Numbered from the stretch's first letter, positions 1-9,986 are shown. The stretch: DNA of 64,000 nt from Flavobacterium psychrotolerans (GCF_003097635.1 NZ_QCZI01000003.1:62001-126000), one strand, 5' to 3'. Made by a program: numbers and translations. Notes: generated by a model not told the origin, from the letters alone.

Positions 1-1095
1 GCTGGCGAAGTAAAATCTGAAACGTACTTGGATGTTCAGACTATTGCAAGAGATGTCATCAAAAAAATTGGTTACACTAAGAGTGAGTATATGTTTGAAG
101 CCAATTCTTGCGGCGTTCTTTCTGCCATACACGAACAATCTCAAGACATTAACCAAGGCGTTGACAGAGCTAGTAAAGAAGAGCAAGGAGCTGGTGATCA
201 AGGAATGATGTTTGGTTACGCAACAAATGAAACAGAAAACTTTATGCCTCTGGCTTTAGATTTGTCTCATAAATTATTGCAGGAATTAGCTGTTTTACGT
301 CGTGAAAACAACGAAATTACCTATTTGCGTCCTGATGCAAAATCACAGGTAACTTTAGAGTATGACGATAATAACAAACCAACTCGAATTGATGCTATTG
401 TAATTTCTACACAACATGATGATTTTGACGAAGAGCAAACGATGTTGGCAAAAATAAAAAGTGATTTGGTTGGGATTTTAATTCCAAGAATTATCAAAAG
501 TAATCCACAATATGCTCATTTATTCAATGACAAAATCACCTACCACATTAACCCAACCGGGAAATTCGTCATCGGCGGACCACATGGTGATACTGGATTA
601 ACAGGAAGAAAAATCATTGTTGATACTTATGGTGGAAAAGGGGCTCACGGTGGTGGTGCATTCTCTGGAAAAGACCCAAGTAAAGTAGACAGAAGTGCGG
701 CCTATGCCACGCGCCATATCGCCAAAAACCTTGTTGCCGCCGGTGTTGCCGATGAAATTTTGGTTCAAGTTTCTTATGCTATCGGAGTTGCAAAACCAAT
801 GGGGATTTTTATTGACACCTATGGAACTTCAAAAGTAAATTTGACCAACGGAGAAATCGCTAAGAAAGTGGAGGCTATTTTTGACATGCGCCCTTATTTT
901 ATTGAGCAACGTTTGAAATTAAGAAATCCAATCTATAGCGAAACTGCTGCCTACGGACACATGGGGCGCAAACCCGAAACTGTTACCAAAACCTTTTATG
1001 CCCCAGGTGGAATTGAAAAAACAGTAACTGTAGAATTGTTTACTTGGGAAAAATTAGATTTCGTAGATCAGGTCAAAACGGCTTTTGGTCTATAA
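1..1095 (+). CDS. metK: S-adenosylmethionine synthetase, 5' end outside the window
   Basis: Makes S-adenosylmethionine from methionine and ATP in the cytoplasm. The frame is open from the first base ([13 protein letters not shown]), so the real start lies upstream; the first in-window start-like codon, a TTG at 28, is internal. The visible part carries the family signatures: [13 protein letters not shown], the glycine-rich [20 protein letters not shown] loop that contacts the polyphosphate, and the conserved C-terminal domain ending at LKTAFGL-like residues ([10 protein letters not shown]). A strong hairpin terminator follows 39 bases after the stop. The N-terminal catalytic histidine motif is not visible because of the truncation. 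The identification is secure. Confidence 0.97.
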   Translation, partial: AGEVKSETYLDVQTIARDVIKKIGYTKSEYMFEANSCGVLSAIHEQSQDINQGVDRASKEEQGAGDQGMMFGYATNETENFMPLALDLSHKLLQELAVLRRENNEITYLRPDAKSQVTLEYDDNNKPTRIDAIVISTQHDDFDEEQTMLAKIKSDLVGILIPRIIKSNPQYAHLFNDKITYHINPTGKFVIGGPHGDTGLTGRKIIVDTYGGKGAHGGGAFSGKDPSKVDRSAAYATRHIAKNLVAAGVADEILVQVSYAIGVAKPMGIFIDTYGTSKVNLTNGEIAKKVEAIFDMRPYFIEQRLKLRNPIYSETAAYGHMGRKPETVTKTFYAPGGIEKTVTVELFTWEKLDFVDQVKTAFGL

Positions 1096-1133
1096 AATTC
1101 AACTTACAGATCTTGAGCATTTACAATAAATTC

Positions 1134-1169
1134 AAAGAACCATTCGTTACGGCGAATGGTTCTTTTTTT
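1134..1169 (+). terminator. Intrinsic terminator of metK
   Basis: A 13-bp perfect stem (1134-1146 with 1153-1165), a 6-nt loop and a run of T to 1169. It ends the metK transcript before the next gene. Confidence 0.85.
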
Positions 1170-1233
1170 GGATCTAGATTTCAAAGCCAAAACAAAAATC
1201 AATCTTGTTGCCTTTTATCGTAATTTAGCATGT

Positions 1234-2025
1234 ATGAAAAATCTACTCTGTTTGTTTCTTTTTTTTCAAATGGGAACCGTTTCTTGTCAGGAGAAAAAAT
1301 GGCTTGCCACAAAAATAGACACCCTCCAATTTCAAGCCGATTCTTTTATTGGCTTTGATACATTTGGCGCCTACTACTACATCAAAAATAATGTTTTGAT
1401 CAAAAAAAACAAAACTAAAACCTGGCAATACAAAAACCTTTCCTTGAATAAAATTTCGAAAGTCGATTTGCAAAACCCATTGAATCTTGTTGTATTCTAT
1501 GAAAATTTCAATACTGTAGTATTACTCGACAATCAACTTAACGAAATTCAGAAAATTAACTTTTCCGAAAATACCATTCCAATATTAGCCACGGCAACAG
1601 GATTGGCGTTTGGAAACCGACTTTGGATATACAACAGTTTAGCACAACAAATTGGACTCTATGATTATCTGAAATCAGAATTTAAAACTATAACAGTTCC
1701 TTTTATTGGAAACATAAAACCATACGATACCAATTACAATTATTTTCAATGGATAGACGAAAATCAAAATTGGTCCCGATGCAATATTTTTGGCAAAGTT
1801 ACTGTTCTCGGTAAAGTTCCCGAATTTGACCTTATCCAAGCAATTTCTGACTCAGAGATAGTTTACAAAAAAGGAGATACTTTATATTATTATACTTTGA
1901 ACGGAAATAAGACTACCATAATTCATTTTAACGAAAAAACCTTTGAAAGTTTTTATTATAAAGACCAAATTTTATCTATTTTTACATTCAAAGGAATTAC
2001 GAATTATAAAATCACTATACCATAA
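1234..2025 (+). CDS. Putative lipoprotein of unknown function
   Basis: 263 residues. I do not recognise the family. The chosen start (MKNLLCLFLFF) gives a proper signal peptide; a longer frame from 1156 would put 26 non-hydrophobic residues before it and would begin in the metK terminator. The segment GTVSC at residues 15-19 or so looks like a lipobox, so export and lipidation are likely. The mature part is rich in aromatic and Asn/Lys residues with regular beta-strand-like spacing (for example VVLLDNQLNEIQKINF and GLAFGNRLWIYNS), which suggests a beta-propeller-like fold; this is inference. The stop overlaps the next gene by one base (TAATG), so the two are probably co-transcribed and translationally coupled. 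Flavobacterial genomes often pair such a protein with a deoxynucleoside kinase, but its role is unknown to me. Confidence 0.75.
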   Translation: MKNLLCLFLFFQMGTVSCQEKKWLATKIDTLQFQADSFIGFDTFGAYYYIKNNVLIKKNKTKTWQYKNLSLNKISKVDLQNPLNLVVFYENFNTVVLLDNQLNEIQKINFSENTIPILATATGLAFGNRLWIYNSLAQQIGLYDYLKSEFKTITVPFIGNIKPYDTNYNYFQWIDENQNWSRCNIFGKVTVLGKVPEFDLIQAISDSEIVYKKGDTLYYYTLNGNKTTIIHFNEKTFESFYYKDQILSIFTFKGITNYKITIP

Positions 2026-2639
2026 TGCACATAGCAATAGCCGGAAACATTGGCGCAGGAAAAACGACCTTAACACGTTTATTGGCAAAACATTTTAAAT
2101 GGGAACCTCATTTTGAAGATGTTGTTGACAATCCCTATTTGGATGATTTTTACCACCAAATGGAGCGTTGGTCTTTTAACCTGCAGATCTACTTCCTCAA
2201 CAGTCGTTTTAGACAAGTGTTGCAAATTCGCGAAAGCGGAAAAAAAATCATTCAGGACAGAACCATTTATGAAGATGCTCATATTTTTGCGCCTAATCTT
2301 CATGCCATGGGATTAATGACCAATCGTGATTTCCAGAACTACTCCTTACTATTTGAATTAATGGAGGGTTTGGTTGGCGCTCCAGATTTATTGATCTATT
2401 TGAGAAGTTCCATACCTAATTTAGTAGGGCAAATTCACAAACGAGGTCGCGAATATGAAAACACAATTTCTATTGATTATTTAAGTCGTTTGAACGAACG
2501 CTACGAAGCATGGATACACACGTATGATAAAGGTAAACTTTTAATTATAGATGTTGACCAATTGAATTTTGTGGATAATCCCGAAGATTTAGGATTTATA
2601 ATTAATAAAATTAATGCCGAAATAAACGGATTGTTTTAA
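2025..2639 (+). CDS. Deoxynucleoside kinase
   Basis: 204 residues. Predicted to phosphorylate deoxynucleosides for dNTP salvage in the cytoplasm. The P-loop GNIGAGKTT is at residues 7-15, the DRT-IYEDA segment matches the DRS motif that contacts the sugar and phosphate, and RGREYE near residue 140 fits the lid region. Length is normal for the dCK/dGK family in Bacteroidota. Which base it prefers cannot be read from the sequence. The ATG overlaps the stop of the upstream putative lipoprotein, and a bidirectional terminator follows shortly after the stop. Confidence 0.88.
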   Translation: MHIAIAGNIGAGKTTLTRLLAKHFKWEPHFEDVVDNPYLDDFYHQMERWSFNLQIYFLNSRFRQVLQIRESGKKIIQDRTIYEDAHIFAPNLHAMGLMTNRDFQNYSLLFELMEGLVGAPDLLIYLRSSIPNLVGQIHKRGREYENTISIDYLSRLNERYEAWIHTYDKGKLLIIDVDQLNFVDNPEDLGFIINKINAEINGLF

Positions 2640-2662
2640 TATTTACAATTTTTATTATAACA

Positions 2663-2690
2663 AAAATGCCTCACTTTCATGAGGCATTTT
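2663..2690. terminator. Bidirectional terminator between the kinase and hppA
   Basis: An 11-bp stem (2663-2673 with 2680-2690) around a 6-nt loop, with A/T tracts on both flanks. It lies between two convergent genes and can serve both. Confidence 0.75.
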
Positions 2691-2711
2691 GTTTTAAATT
2701 ACTTGTGAATA

Positions 2712-5264
2712 TTATTTGGAAGCGACTATTTTAGCTTTTACTTCATCTTCAGTTCCCTCAAATGTTTTTGTTTCAGATTTTCCGTCAACGGTAGTCACAA
2801 CCGTCGCTTTTGATTTCCCATTCGTGTTGGTAATTTCTACTCTGACCTCTTTCCCGGAAGTTTCTTTTTTGGCACAACACGCTTTCTCTTCTTTGTTTAT
2901 AAACTTTCCATTTGTATCGTATTGAGACATGCACATGGCTTTATCCTCTGGCGAACATCCCATTTCTTCGCACATAACAGCACATTCATCTTTGGTCATG
3001 GTTGCACATTTGCTCATGTCGCATTTGCCCATCATCATGTTCCCTTCCGAGCACTCCATTCTCATTTGCACAGTCTTATCTTCTCCCTTATTACCGTTTC
3101 CTAAAATTGGAGCAATTACCAATCCAATCAAACACGTTAATTTAATCAAAATATTCATTGATGGCCCCGAAGTATCTTTAAAAGGGTCTCCTACTGTATC
3201 TCCAGTCACCGCTGCTTTGTGTGCATCAGAACCTTTGAAAGTCATTTCTCCATTTATTAAAACCCCAGCTTCAAAAGATTTCTTGGCATTATCCCAAGCA
3301 CCCCCGGCATTATTTTGGAACACAGCCCAAAGCACGCCTGAAACGGTAACCCCAGCCATATATCCTCCTAACATTTCTGCAATTAGTTGATTGTTATCTC
3401 CGTAAACCAATTTGCCTAACAATACAATTACAATTGGAAAACCAATGGTCATGATTCCAGGTAACATCATTTCACGTAACGCTGCTTTAGTAGAGATATC
3501 AACACATTTTGCATATTCTGGCTTACCTGTTCCTTCCATAATCCCCGGAATTTCCTTGAACTGACGACGCACTTCATATACCATATCCATAGCTGCTTTC
3601 CCTACGGAATTCATCGCTAGAGCGGAGAAAACCACGGGTATCATTCCACCAACGAATAACATGGCCAAAACGGGAGCTTTAAAAATATTAATCCCATCAA
3701 TTCCTGTAAAAGTTACATAAGCCGCAAATAAAGCCAATGAGGTCAAAGCTGCCGAAGCAATAGCAAAACCTTTTCCCGTTGCTGCAGTGGTATTACCTAC
3801 TGAATCTAAAATATCTGTTCTTGATCGAACTTCTTTAGGTAATTCGCTCATTTCGGCAATTCCACCCGCATTATCGGATATTGGTCCAAAAGCATCAATC
3901 GCCAATTGCATCGCTGTAGTAGCCATCATTGCCGAAGCAGCCAAAGCTACACCATAAAATCCAGCCAAGGCATAAGAAGACCAAATTGCAGCAGCAAACA
4001 AAAGTACGGTTGGAAAAGTAGAAATCATCCCTGTTGCCAAACCAGCAATAACGTTAGTTCCTGCTCCAGTGCTTGATTTTTGCACAATAGCCATAACTGG
4101 TTTTGTACCTAAACCCGTGTAATATTCCGTTACTGATGAAATTGTTGCTCCAACAACTAAACCTACAATTGTTGCATAAAAAACCCGCATTGATGAAATA
4201 TCTTGCAACCCTTCACCAAAGAAATTCATTTTCATGGTTTCCGGCAACATAAATTTAACCAAGACAAAACAAGCAACAGCAGTTAAGGCTATTGAAACCC
4301 AGTTACCAATGTTCAAAGCCTTTTGAACTTGCGCCTCTTTTGCGTTAGCATCCGTAATTTTAACCAACATCGTTCCGATGATAGAAAATAATATTCCAAA
4401 ACCAGCAATTGCCATTGGCAACAAAATTGGCCCAATGCCTCCGAAAGCATCTTCAATTTTTCCGCCCATATCCTTAATGACATAGTTCCCTAAAACCATT
4501 GCCGCTAAAACAGTTGCTACGTACGACCCAAATAAATCGGCTCCCATACCAGCAACATCACCAACGTTATCACCAACGTTATCTGCAATTGTAGCAGGGT
4601 TTCGAGGATCGTCTTCTGGAATGCCGGCTTCTACTTTACCCACTAGATCCGCTCCCACATCGGCAGCTTTAGTATAAATTCCACCTCCAACACGCGCAAA
4701 CAAAGCGATTGATTCGGCTCCAAGAGAAAAACCAGCTAATGTTTCCAACACTTTGGTCATGTCTTCATTAGAAGTCCAAACCCCGTTCATGAAAAAATGG
4801 TAAAAGAAAATAAAGAAAGAAGTTAGTCCTAAAACAGCCAAACCTGCAACACCTAATCCCATTACGGTACCACCCCCAAAAGAAACCTTTAAAGCTTGCG
4901 GCAAACTCGTCCGAGCGGCTTGTGTAGTTCTCACGTTAGTTTTTGTGGCGATTTTCATCCCCATATTTCCCGCCAAGGCTGAGAAAAAAGCTCCCAAAAC
5001 AAAAGCGACTACTATTAATATATGTGTAGTTGGACCTACGAATGAAATCACAGCTAAAACAATGCTTGCAATTAAAACGAACAAGGCCAGTAATCTATAT
5101 TCAGCCTTAAGGAAGGCCAAAGCCCCCTCGTAGATATGATCCGAAATCTCTTTCATTTTACCATCACCGGCATCTTGTTTCAAAACCCAAGCTTTTTTGA
5201 CGGCCATAAAAGCCAGTCCAATTAATGCCATAACTATTGGCACATAAATCATCAATGATTCCAT
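2712..5264 (-). CDS. hppA: Membrane-bound ion-pumping pyrophosphatase with a Cys/Met-rich C-terminal extension
   Basis: 850 residues. Couples PPi hydrolysis to H+ or Na+ transport across the inner membrane. Visible family signatures are [11 protein letters not shown] (202-212, substrate binding), DNVGDNVGD (228-236), [12 protein letters not shown] (458-469) and [15 protein letters not shown] (688-702). The [10 protein letters not shown] segment (490-499) has Ala rather than Lys at the position that decides potassium dependence, so a K+-dependent enzyme is predicted. I cannot decide between proton and sodium pumping. The usual protein ends near residue 722; here about 128 residues follow, with nine Cys and eleven Met between 734 and 797 and then a Lys/Thr/Glu-rich tail. 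That extension is unusual and is listed as a finding. The gene lies downstream of ppa on the same strand, separated by a perfect palindrome. Confidence 0.96.
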   Translation of the reverse strand: MESLMIYVPIVMALIGLAFMAVKKAWVLKQDAGDGKMKEISDHIYEGALAFLKAEYRLLALFVLIASIVLAVISFVGPTTHILIVVAFVLGAFFSALAGNMGMKIATKTNVRTTQAARTSLPQALKVSFGGGTVMGLGVAGLAVLGLTSFFIFFYHFFMNGVWTSNEDMTKVLETLAGFSLGAESIALFARVGGGIYTKAADVGADLVGKVEAGIPEDDPRNPATIADNVGDNVGDVAGMGADLFGSYVATVLAAMVLGNYVIKDMGGKIEDAFGGIGPILLPMAIAGFGILFSIIGTMLVKITDANAKEAQVQKALNIGNWVSIALTAVACFVLVKFMLPETMKMNFFGEGLQDISSMRVFYATIVGLVVGATISSVTEYYTGLGTKPVMAIVQKSSTGAGTNVIAGLATGMISTFPTVLLFAAAIWSSYALAGFYGVALAASAMMATTAMQLAIDAFGPISDNAGGIAEMSELPKEVRSRTDILDSVGNTTAATGKGFAIASAALTSLALFAAYVTFTGIDGINIFKAPVLAMLFVGGMIPVVFSALAMNSVGKAAMDMVYEVRRQFKEIPGIMEGTGKPEYAKCVDISTKAALREMMLPGIMTIGFPIVIVLLGKLVYGDNNQLIAEMLGGYMAGVTVSGVLWAVFQNNAGGAWDNAKKSFEAGVLINGEMTFKGSDAHKAAVTGDTVGDPFKDTSGPSMNILIKLTCLIGLVIAPILGNGNKGEDKTVQMRMECSEGNMMMGKCDMSKCATMTKDECAVMCEEMGCSPEDKAMCMSQYDTNGKFINKEEKACCAKKETSGKEVRVEITNTNGKSKATVVTTVDGKSETKTFEGTEDEVKAKIVASK

Positions 5265-5322
5265 ATTATAATTATTGGTTATTAAATATTTGATTGTAAA
5301 TGTACCAAAATGATTACAAATA

Positions 5323-5356
5323 AAAAAGCAATATTCTAATTAGAATATTGCTTTTT
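5323..5356 (-). terminator. Perfect 34-bp palindrome ending the ppa transcript
   Basis: All 17 base pairs match, with no spacer at the centre and A/T runs at both ends. It lies just after the ppa stop and before hppA, so it probably separates the two transcripts. Being symmetrical, it would act on either strand. Confidence 0.75.
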
Positions 5357-5378
5357 ATATAATATTTATCCTAAAAAA

Positions 5379-5909
5379 TTATTTTATACTAAATAATCCC
5401 TCTGGTTTATTCTTAATTTGATCAAAACGCTCGGTACATTCCGTAATAATCGCATGAGCTTCACTCAAGTCCCCCCAACCCTCAACATCTACTTGCTTGT
5501 GTTCCAAATCTTTGTAAACTTGGAAAAAATGTTCAATTTCTTTCAGGAGGTGTGGATTAATATCCGTCAGATTTTCTAATGAATTCCAAATCGGATCTGA
5601 AACCGGTACACAGATTATTTTTTCGTCTGGTCCTTTATCATCAGCCATGTGAAAAACCCCAATAGGCTTCACTTCCATTACGCATCCGGGGAAAGTTGGT
5701 TCATTAATTAGAACCAAAACATCTAATGGATCCCCATCTAAAGCTAATGTTTCCGGAATAAATCCGTAATCAGCAGGATACATCATAGACGAAAATAACA
5801 TTCTGTCAAAACGCATTCTTTTTATTTCGAAATCATATTCGTATTTATTTCTGCTTCCTCGTGGTATTTCGATTAAAACGTCGAAAGATTTTAATTTTGC
5901 TGCGGTCAT
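5379..5909 (-). CDS. ppa: Soluble inorganic pyrophosphatase (family I)
   Basis: 176 residues. Hydrolyses PPi from biosynthetic reactions to phosphate in the cytoplasm. The signature DGDPLDVLV at residues 58-66 supplies the metal-binding aspartates (D58, D60, D63). The N-terminal IEIPRGSRNKYEYD and YPADYGFIPETL segments are typical. Length matches bacterial family I enzymes. A full TTG-N19-TAnnTTTG promoter lies upstream. Its direct neighbour is the membrane pyrophosphatase, so the cell has placed a soluble and an energy-conserving PPi hydrolase side by side. Confidence 0.97.
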   Translation of the reverse strand: MTAAKLKSFDVLIEIPRGSRNKYEYDFEIKRMRFDRMLFSSMMYPADYGFIPETLALDGDPLDVLVLINEPTFPGCVMEVKPIGVFHMADDKGPDEKIICVPVSDPIWNSLENLTDINPHLLKEIEHFFQVYKDLEHKQVDVEGWGDLSEAHAIITECTERFDQIKNKPEGLFSIK

Positions 5910-5939
5910 TTTATTTATTTTTTTCTATAATTACGTGTG

Positions 5940-5969
5940 CAAAAATAAACAAATAATACACTTTAACAA
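5940..5969 (-). promoter_or_regulatory. Promoter of ppa
   Basis: On the minus strand, TATTTTTG (5940-5947) preceded by TTG (5967-5969) with exactly 19 nt between. This fits the Bacteroidota housekeeping promoter consensus. Confidence 0.7.
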
Positions 5970-6021
5970 TTAAAAAAGCATTATCTATTTGCTAAGTCTA
6001 TATAAATACCACACTAAAACA

Positions 6022-6110
6022 TTATGCATTAGGAGAATTTGAAAGCCAGTCATTTATTTCTAAAAAACTGTCCCTTTTGCTGAACACCTGAGTTTTTACC
6101 AAATGATTTT
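6022..6110 (-). pseudogene. Possible C-terminal relic of a lost gene
   Basis: Within the gap between ppa and the DUF5686 gene, one minus-strand frame reads about 27 protein-like codons ending in FLEINDWLSNSPNA and a stop, with no start codon and a stop just upstream. It looks like the tail of a decayed gene. The parent family is not recognised, and chance cannot be excluded at this length. Confidence 0.2.
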
Positions 6111-6125
6111 ATTCCTTACTGATGA

Positions 6126-8606
6126 CTAAAAATAAAACCCAAATGATCCCTTTATAGAAAATCGATTGGCATCAGGCATATTCAAATAATTGCCTCTCCA
6201 AGAAAAATCAATACGAAATGCCTTGAAAATATTCCCAATTCCGGCATTATATTCCCAATACACTTTATCAGGTGCATTGTATATTAATCCTGAGGCATTA
6301 ATTAATTTATTGTTTTCTGAGACAGTTCCATATACTGACTTTATGCCTACAATCTCCCTCCAATTTAGTTTTCCCATGAATGGAATTCTGGAGAACAACC
6401 TGCCTCCAAAGTTATGATCCCATTTTAAAGTCATGTATTGATCTGCCACAAATTCGTAATACTTCAAATTGCTAAAAGTATTTGAAATTCCAAAAAGGGA
6501 TTGATTCCCCGGCACGACGTTCATAAGACCTAAAGGGACGTTCCCAAAAGTTTTTCCCATTTCAACTGTCAGATTCGATCTTCCCAAAGGCCCAATTATA
6601 ATGGGCTGTTTATAATATAACTGCACCTTTTTATAATTAAAATCACTAGCGAGTACATCTTTAAATCCCTGATTATAATTTATAAAAATAGTTGTAAAAG
6701 GACTGTCGGCATGATCTCTTTCCACTCCGTAACCAATTGGTTTTTTGTTTGGTAAACATTCAATCTGAAAATTAACCTCAGACTGGTTGACTTTACTTTT
6801 CGTATTAGTTTGTGACAAATCCGTATAATAATCCAAGCTAAACGTGGGAGAAGCCGATTCTAAAGTGCGATACGAAAATCCGGTTCTGAAAATCAAATTT
6901 TTTACGGGTTCTACCTCTATTTCCAGATTGGTCAAATTGACATTGGTGAGTTTTCCATTGCTTCCAAAGGTAAATAATCCTGAAGAAGCATAACTGCGGC
7001 CCAAAATATTGTTTGAGGTAGTGAGTGAAGCCCCAGTTTGTTCAATATCCCTTCGGTTACCTGCTGAAATAATGATTCTGTTTTGCTTTTCAATCATCCA
7101 TTTTCCGGAAATGCCATATTTGAATTTATTATCTTTAAATCCATAAGCTGTATAGGCTTGTAAACGCCAAGGGTCACTAGCTCCAAAATAAGTCCTCATT
7201 CCTGCCCGCAAACGCAATCCTTCTACTTCATTATTCCCTATAATCGTAAAAAGAGGGCCGTAATCAAAAATCCCGTTATGAAAATAGCCACTATCAAGCA
7301 TCGTAATTAAATCATATATCTGATTGAATTTTTTGACCGTTTTCAAGGTATCCAACATTTTATAAACTCCTAACTCGTCTTTAGTTAGTTTTTCAAAACG
7401 ATTTTCTTTCCAATATTCCTCTGGCTTGTTATAGACTTCGTTGTCAATAAAATTGACCTCATCTTTATAAAACGAAGTTGGTTTTTTCTTGTTGAATTCG
7501 TGATTCCTGTAAAGGGAAGTCCGTTTTCCGTAAACCCCTTTAGAATTTTCTTTTTTATTTAATGCAAAGTCAGACATCATATAATCACGGGTCATAAGAA
7601 AAACGGAGTCGTTCATAACTTCAAATTCCTGCTCGATATAAATGTCCTTTATCCAGTTAATGTTGGCACTTTTTGTTACTGCCATGCTAATTTTTTTTAT
7701 GGCATAAGTGGTGTCGTTTACCCAAAAATCGCCTTTGAAAGTCAATTCGTTTTTTCGTCTTGGATAAAAAACAATATTATAACACCATTTTTTATCTACA
7801 AAAGCGCTGTCTCTTAACACATAATTGTAAGTATCAATTCCCGTTTTTGACAGAGGACTGGTAAAACTTTTGTCGAAAAAGGTAAGATGGTTGCTGTAAA
7901 TATCGTAATCCGAGTATAAATCTTTAACAAAAGACAGAATTTGCTGGTTGCTTTCAAAACCTGAATTCTTGTTGGCTTTCAACTTCTCCTTTACCTTCTT
8001 TAATGTATTGTCTCCATAAACATCATAAAGTGATTCATTAATAAAGATAGGCAAATATGTTTTTCCTGTGATTTCAGAAGTATCTACCTGCTTAAAAATA
8101 AACTCCATGCCTTTGAAAATCTTATTTTTCATATAAGCACTATCAATTGAATTCATATCGAACTCGACTTTTTCATATTTTTCCATTTTATATTGGTCAA
8201 ACATGTTCAAGCCGTTTTTACGTTTGCGTTCCCATATTTTTCTTAAGATATCTAATGCGGGATTATTCTTTTTTGATGTTTTCCCTGCATAGATAACTAC
8301 TTCTTTTAGTTGTTGCCCGTCACTTAACTGAATCTTAAAATTGTAGTTGATGGATTTTGTCAGCGGTACTTCTTTGGTTTCAAAACCTATAAAAGAAACG
8401 ATTATTGAAGTATATGTTTTTGCGGACTCGAGGTAAAACCGACCATCTTCATTAGTAACTATTCCTTCATTAGAATTTTTAAAAATCACATTCGCATAAG
8501 GCACAGGATGATTTGTATTGTCTACAACAATTCCGCTAACCTTGGTTTGGGCCAAGGCAAAATTGACTATTAACAATACCAATCCTAAAAATAATTTATC
8601 TTTCAT
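6126..8606 (-). CDS. DUF5686 outer-membrane-type protein with N-terminal carboxypeptidase-regulatory-like domain
   Basis: 826 residues from the chosen ATG, which begins a clean signal peptide (MKDKLFLGLVLLIVNFALAQ). Residues about 20-105 form a CarboxypepD_reg-like beta sandwich (SGIVVDNTNHPVPYANV, then VTNEDGRFYLES). The rest matches the DUF5686 architecture in my memory: a long alpha/beta middle, then many amphipathic strands ending in an aromatic residue (FSIKGSFGFYF), as in outer-membrane barrels. Function is unknown. The frame is open up to an ATG at 8648, but that start would lie inside a terminator hairpin that ends only a few bases before 8606. The gene lies downstream of pdhB on the same strand. 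Confidence 0.85.
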   Translation of the reverse strand: MKDKLFLGLVLLIVNFALAQTKVSGIVVDNTNHPVPYANVIFKNSNEGIVTNEDGRFYLESAKTYTSIIVSFIGFETKEVPLTKSINYNFKIQLSDGQQLKEVVIYAGKTSKKNNPALDILRKIWERKRKNGLNMFDQYKMEKYEKVEFDMNSIDSAYMKNKIFKGMEFIFKQVDTSEITGKTYLPIFINESLYDVYGDNTLKKVKEKLKANKNSGFESNQQILSFVKDLYSDYDIYSNHLTFFDKSFTSPLSKTGIDTYNYVLRDSAFVDKKWCYNIVFYPRRKNELTFKGDFWVNDTTYAIKKISMAVTKSANINWIKDIYIEQEFEVMNDSVFLMTRDYMMSDFALNKKENSKGVYGKRTSLYRNHEFNKKKPTSFYKDEVNFIDNEVYNKPEEYWKENRFEKLTKDELGVYKMLDTLKTVKKFNQIYDLITMLDSGYFHNGIFDYGPLFTIIGNNEVEGLRLRAGMRTYFGASDPWRLQAYTAYGFKDNKFKYGISGKWMIEKQNRIIISAGNRRDIEQTGASLTTSNNILGRSYASSGLFTFGSNGKLTNVNLTNLEIEVEPVKNLIFRTGFSYRTLESASPTFSLDYYTDLSQTNTKSKVNQSEVNFQIECLPNKKPIGYGVERDHADSPFTTIFINYNQGFKDVLASDFNYKKVQLYYKQPIIIGPLGRSNLTVEMGKTFGNVPLGLMNVVPGNQSLFGISNTFSNLKYYEFVADQYMTLKWDHNFGGRLFSRIPFMGKLNWREIVGIKSVYGTVSENNKLINASGLIYNAPDKVYWEYNAGIGNIFKAFRIDFSWRGNYLNMPDANRFSIKGSFGFYF

Positions 8607-8610
8607 AAGC

Positions 8611-8645
8611 AAAAAAACTTCACCAGAATTATACTGATGAAGTTT
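8611..8645 (-). terminator. Terminator of pdhB, directly upstream of the DUF5686 start
   Basis: A 12-bp stem (8615-8626 with 8634-8645, one G-U pair on the minus strand), a 7-nt loop and seven T on the minus strand. The T-run ends 4 nt before the downstream ATG, so read-through control of the next gene is possible. Confidence 0.65.
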
Positions 8646-8738
8646 CAAATATAGTTATTTTGATTTCTGAATCCCTAGATTTTTAGATTTTTACAACGTT
8701 AAAGTTTAAGCAAATCAAAATCCTGAAATGGAACAAAT

Positions 8739-9716
8739 CTATTTATACATTACTTTTTTAACTGCTTTAATCACATCATTTGCGTTTGGTAACCATTCTT
8801 TCAATAAAGTTGGCGAATAAGGAGCCGGAGTGTCTGCGGTAGTGATTCTTTGAATTGGTGCATCCAGAAAATCGAAGGCACGCTCTTGAACGATATATGT
8901 AATTTCTGAAGATACACTAGCAAATGGCCAAGCTTCTTCAAGAATCACCAATCTGTTCGTTTTTCTTACCGAAGTTAAAATTGTTTCATGATCCATCGGA
9001 CGAACCGTTCTTAAATCGATGATTTCACAAGATATACCTTCTTTGGCTAATTCATCGGCAGCATGGAAAGCTTCCTTGATGATTTTTCCAAAAGATACAA
9101 TTGTAACATCGGTTCCTTCTCTTTTTACATCGGCAACTCCAATTGGTATGATGTATTCACCATCTGGAACTTCGCCTTTATCACCATACATTTGTTCTGA
9201 CTCCATGAAGATAACTGGATCGTTATCACGAATCGCCGCTTTCAGCAATCCCTTAGCATCATAAACTGTAGACGGAACAATAACTTTTAGCCCAGGAGTA
9301 TTGGCAAACCAATTTTCAAAAGCTTGGGAGTGTGTTGCGCCTAATTGTCCCGCAGAAGCAGTAGGACCACGAAAAACCATTGGCATAGGAAATTGTCCAG
9401 CAGTCATTTGCCTCATTTTTGCCGCATTGTTGATAATTTGATCGATTCCAACTAAAGCGAAGTTAAAGGTCATGTATTCTACAATTGGTCGGCAACCGTT
9501 CATCGTTGAACCTACGGCGATACCAGCAAAACCTAGTTCTGCAATGGGCGTGTCAATGATTCTTTTTGGCCCAAATTCCGCAAGCATTCCCTTTGATGCT
9601 TTGTAAGCACCATTGTATTCCGCCACTTCTTCACCCATTAAATATACGGTCTCGTCGCGACGCATTTCTTCACTCATTGCTTCGCAAATTGCCTCTCTAA
9701 ATTGTATCGTTCTCAT
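8739..9716 (-). CDS. pdhB: Pyruvate dehydrogenase E1 component, beta subunit
   Basis: 325 residues. Together with E1 alpha it decarboxylates pyruvate with thiamine diphosphate and passes the acetyl group to E2. Signatures: an N-terminal MGEEVAEYNGAYKASKGML, the conserved DTPIAELGFAGIAVG, the EYMTFNFALVGIDQIINNAAK interface and a transketolase C domain with DLRTVRPMDHETI. Length fits the family. The E1 alpha and E2 genes are not adjacent here. A 2-oxoisovalerate or acetoin E1 beta is the alternative; the overall match favours pyruvate. Confidence 0.92.
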   Translation of the reverse strand: MRTIQFREAICEAMSEEMRRDETVYLMGEEVAEYNGAYKASKGMLAEFGPKRIIDTPIAELGFAGIAVGSTMNGCRPIVEYMTFNFALVGIDQIINNAAKMRQMTAGQFPMPMVFRGPTASAGQLGATHSQAFENWFANTPGLKVIVPSTVYDAKGLLKAAIRDNDPVIFMESEQMYGDKGEVPDGEYIIPIGVADVKREGTDVTIVSFGKIIKEAFHAADELAKEGISCEIIDLRTVRPMDHETILTSVRKTNRLVILEEAWPFASVSSEITYIVQERAFDFLDAPIQRITTADTPAPYSPTLLKEWLPNANDVIKAVKKVMYK

Positions 9717-9943
9717 ATTTTATTTATTGTATGTCTTTAATTTTCGAAAAGCAAAAATAATTATTTAAAATCACTTAAATGCATAAAATAGTTTAAATTA
9801 ATATGCAACCCATTTATCCCTGCCCCATCTTCGATTTTCCAGTTGATACAGAGTCATCATATTATTGAATAATCACCATAAATAAATCGATACAACATTA
9901 AAAAATATTATGCACGCATAATATATTATTCGAATTATTATCC

Positions 9944-9951
9944 TATTTTTG
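9944..9951 (+). promoter_or_regulatory. Minus-7 element upstream of etfB
   Basis: TATTTTTG fits TAnnTTTG, about 35 nt before the etfB ATG. A clear -33 TTG is not visible at the ideal spacing. Confidence 0.5.
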
Positions 9952-9986
9952 TGTCTACTTTATTAGAAATATATAATTCTGAAAAT

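Noticed and set aside
2929..3390. 153-residue plus-strand frame opposite hppA
   Set aside because: It is antisense to a well-supported conserved gene and has no promoter or family resemblance.
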